DNA of 31,535 nucleotides. Origin: Alphaproteobacteria bacterium (GTDB taxonomy: Bacteria > Pseudomonadota > Alphaproteobacteria > Sphingomonadales > Sphingomonadaceae). The stretch lies in contig JAQGLD010000334.1 in NCBI GenBank assembly GCA_028293055.1, forward strand, positions 1-31,535. The letters are read 5' to 3'. The notes under the pieces were generated by a model. That model was given only the letters and a program-made list of their open reading frames with translations. It was not told the DNA's origin and ran no database searches. Positions 30,321 to 31,535 of the stretch are shown here, in pieces. A program made the position numbers and the translations under genes. Position 1 is the stretch's first letter; each line of letters begins with the position of its first letter.

Positions 30321-30526
30321 CAGCGTCGCTCCTCGGACTGGAGGAGCGAATCGATCCTGGAAATCGCGCCTTCGACCTTGCCGCGCAGCGTGCGGTGCCG
30401 CGAGTCGCCGCCCGAATCGCCATCGTCGAACAGGCTGGCGTGCGGGCGTCGCGCAGTTGCCGCCTCGACGCGTGCCAGCGCCCTGTCCAGTCGTGCCATG
30501 GCCGATGCGACCCTGTCGTTCCCCAT
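30320..30526 (-). CDS. Small coiled-coil protein paired with ZapA
   Basis: 68 aa (59 aa if the ATG at 30499 is used). SAMARLDRALARVEAATARR is an amphipathic helix, then a polar loop (SLFDDGDSGGDSRHR), then a second helix KVEGAISRIDSLLQ. No membrane segment. It looks like a short helical hairpin. Its stop overlaps the zapA start (TGATG), so the two are made in fixed proportion, which suggests a division-related partner. The 5' end lies in a 21-bp tandem repeat that makes the start uncertain. I do not recognise a named family. Confidence 0.7.
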   Translation of the reverse strand: MGNDRVASAMARLDRALARVEAATARRPHASLFDDGDSGGDSRHRTLRGKVEGAISRIDSLLQSEERR

Positions 30527-30545
30527 CGCGACCCTGTCGTTCCCC
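30507..30545. repeat. 21-bp tandem duplication across the small gene start
   Basis: GCGACCCTGTCGTTCCCC occurs at 30507-30524 and again at 30528-30545, a 21-bp period (7 codons). The first in-frame ATG of the zapA-partner gene (30526) falls between the two copies. The duplication is in frame and would either extend the protein or duplicate its leader. Confidence 0.8.
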
Positions 30546-30687
30546 CTGCGCGGACATCATAGCATGGCTGAGCGCCAGAGGGAAACCGCGGCGGGCGAGC
30601 CACGGTTGACGGCTGCGCCCCCGCCGATAAAGGAGGCCCCAGCCGGGGCCGCGCCCGGATTCCCAAGCCGTTGCAGCAAGGATAGCC

Positions 30688-31535
30688 ATGGCCGTCGAAC
30701 CGAGACTGCTCGCCAACGCCATACGCGCCCTTGCCATGGACGCCGTGCAAGCGGCCAATTCAGGCCATCCGGGCATGCCGATGGGGATGGCGGATGTCGC
30801 GACCACCTTGTTCACCGAATATCTCAAATATGATCCGAGCGATCCCGAATGGCACGACCGCGACCGGTTCGTGCTCTCCGCCGGTCATGGATCGATGCTG
30901 ATTTACGCCTTGCTCTACCTGACCGGCTACGAGCGGCCGACGATCGAGGACATCTCGAAATTTCGCAAGCTCGGCTCGCCCTGCGCCGGCCATCCCGAGA
31001 ATTTCCTGCTGAGAGGCATAGAAGCGACGACCGGCCCGCTCGGCCAGGGTCTCGCCATGGCGGTCGGCATGGCGATTGCGGAACGTCACCTCAATGCCGA
31101 ATATGGCGATGATCTCGTCGATCACCGCACCTGGGTGATCGCCGGCGATGGCTGCCTGATGGAGGGGATCAATCACGAGGCCGTCGGGCTCGCCGGCCAT
31201 CTCGGCCTCGGTCGGCTCAACGTGCTGTGGGACGATAATGACATCACGATCGACGGCGCGGCGAGCCTGTCGCGCTCCGAGGACGTGCTCGCCCGCCACG
31301 CGGCCTGCGGCTGGCACGTGGTCTCCTGCGACGGTCACGATTTTGCCGATATACGCCGCGCGCTCGACGAAGCGATCGCCGATCCAAGGCCCTCGTTGAT
31401 CGGCTGCCGGACGATCATCGGCTGGGGTGCGCCCAACAAGCAGGGAACGTCCGCGACTCATGGCTCGGCGCTCGGCGCCGAGGAGGTCGCCGCTGCGCGC
31501 AATCAACTGGTCTGGGAAAGCGATCCGTTCGATAT
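30688..31535 (+). CDS. tkt: Transketolase, N-terminal part (cut by window end)
   Basis: The first 282 codons of about 660 are present. [29 protein letters not shown] is the standard start. [48 protein letters not shown] and the thiamine-diphosphate motif [24 protein letters not shown]...DDN all match. The enzyme moves two-carbon ketol units in the non-oxidative pentose phosphate pathway. The ATG has AAGGA 5 nt upstream. The 160 bp before it, shared with the divergent small gene, contain a GGCCCC-agcc-GGGGCC hairpin (30636-30651) and a TTGACG at 30606 without a convincing -10. Confidence 0.97.
   Translation, partial: MAVEPRLLANAIRALAMDAVQAANSGHPGMPMGMADVATTLFTEYLKYDPSDPEWHDRDRFVLSAGHGSMLIYALLYLTGYERPTIEDISKFRKLGSPCAGHPENFLLRGIEATTGPLGQGLAMAVGMAIAERHLNAEYGDDLVDHRTWVIAGDGCLMEGINHEAVGLAGHLGLGRLNVLWDDNDITIDGAASLSRSEDVLARHAACGWHVVSCDGHDFADIRRALDEAIADPRPSLIGCRTIIGWGAPNKQGTSATHGSALGAEEVAAARNQLVWESDPFD

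Noticed and set aside
30507..30545. Tandem repeat as a CRISPR remnant
   Set aside because: Two copies with a 3-bp spacer and no cas genes; it is an in-gene duplication.

Overview
This 31.5 kb window looks like core chromosome of a high-GC alphaproteobacterium, most likely a sphingomonad (Sphingomonadales). The reasons are RpoH beside RluD, a ChpT phosphotransferase, a PspF-PspABC phage-shock locus, DUF2842, an in-gene copy of a CCCCGC...GCGGGG palindrome of a type I recall from alphaproteobacterial genomes, and the order transketolase / zapA / 6S RNA / 5-formyl-THF cyclo-ligase. No phage, transposon, CRISPR array, tRNA or rRNA gene was found.

Layout. 1-3.8 kb (minus): a cut membrane-anchored protein, a palindromic repeat, rpoH, rluD and a polytopic GT-C-like membrane protein. 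4-5.3 kb (plus): a family 2 glycosyltransferase and a GtrA-like membrane protein. 5.4-12.3 kb (plus): chpT, a prolyl-4-hydroxylase-like 2OG oxygenase, then cheA-cheW-cheY-cheB-cheR, a complete adaptation and phosphorelay core without a receptor gene. 12.3-14.1 kb: an AmpD-like amidase, RNase P RNA with a visible promoter, and a J-domain protein. 14.1-15 kb (minus): a PaaI-like thioesterase and sufE.

15.0-19.6 kb is the most interesting part. pspF (plus) is divergent from a long minus-strand operon: a 51-aa one-membrane-segment peptide, pspA, pspB, pspC and then six more very small proteins. Most of the six, and the tail of PspC, end in the same coiled-coil motif (L/V-E-x-I-x-T-D...E-I-x-x-L) that also closes PspB. 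A sigma-54 type -24/-12 element and inverted repeats lie between pspF and the operon. I read this as an expanded phage-shock envelope-stress system with a family of PspB-like accessory proteins.

19.6-31.5 kb: a secreted TPR protein, Fe-type superoxide dismutase, then a minus-strand run dapF-mtaB-ftsY-ispZ-ABC ATPase-ABC permease, a DUF805 protein, a CHASE3 hybrid histidine kinase, DUF2842, 5-FCL, 6S RNA, zapA with a small coiled-coil partner gene, and the start of transketolase. Functions are assigned from recognisable family motifs only; no search was run.
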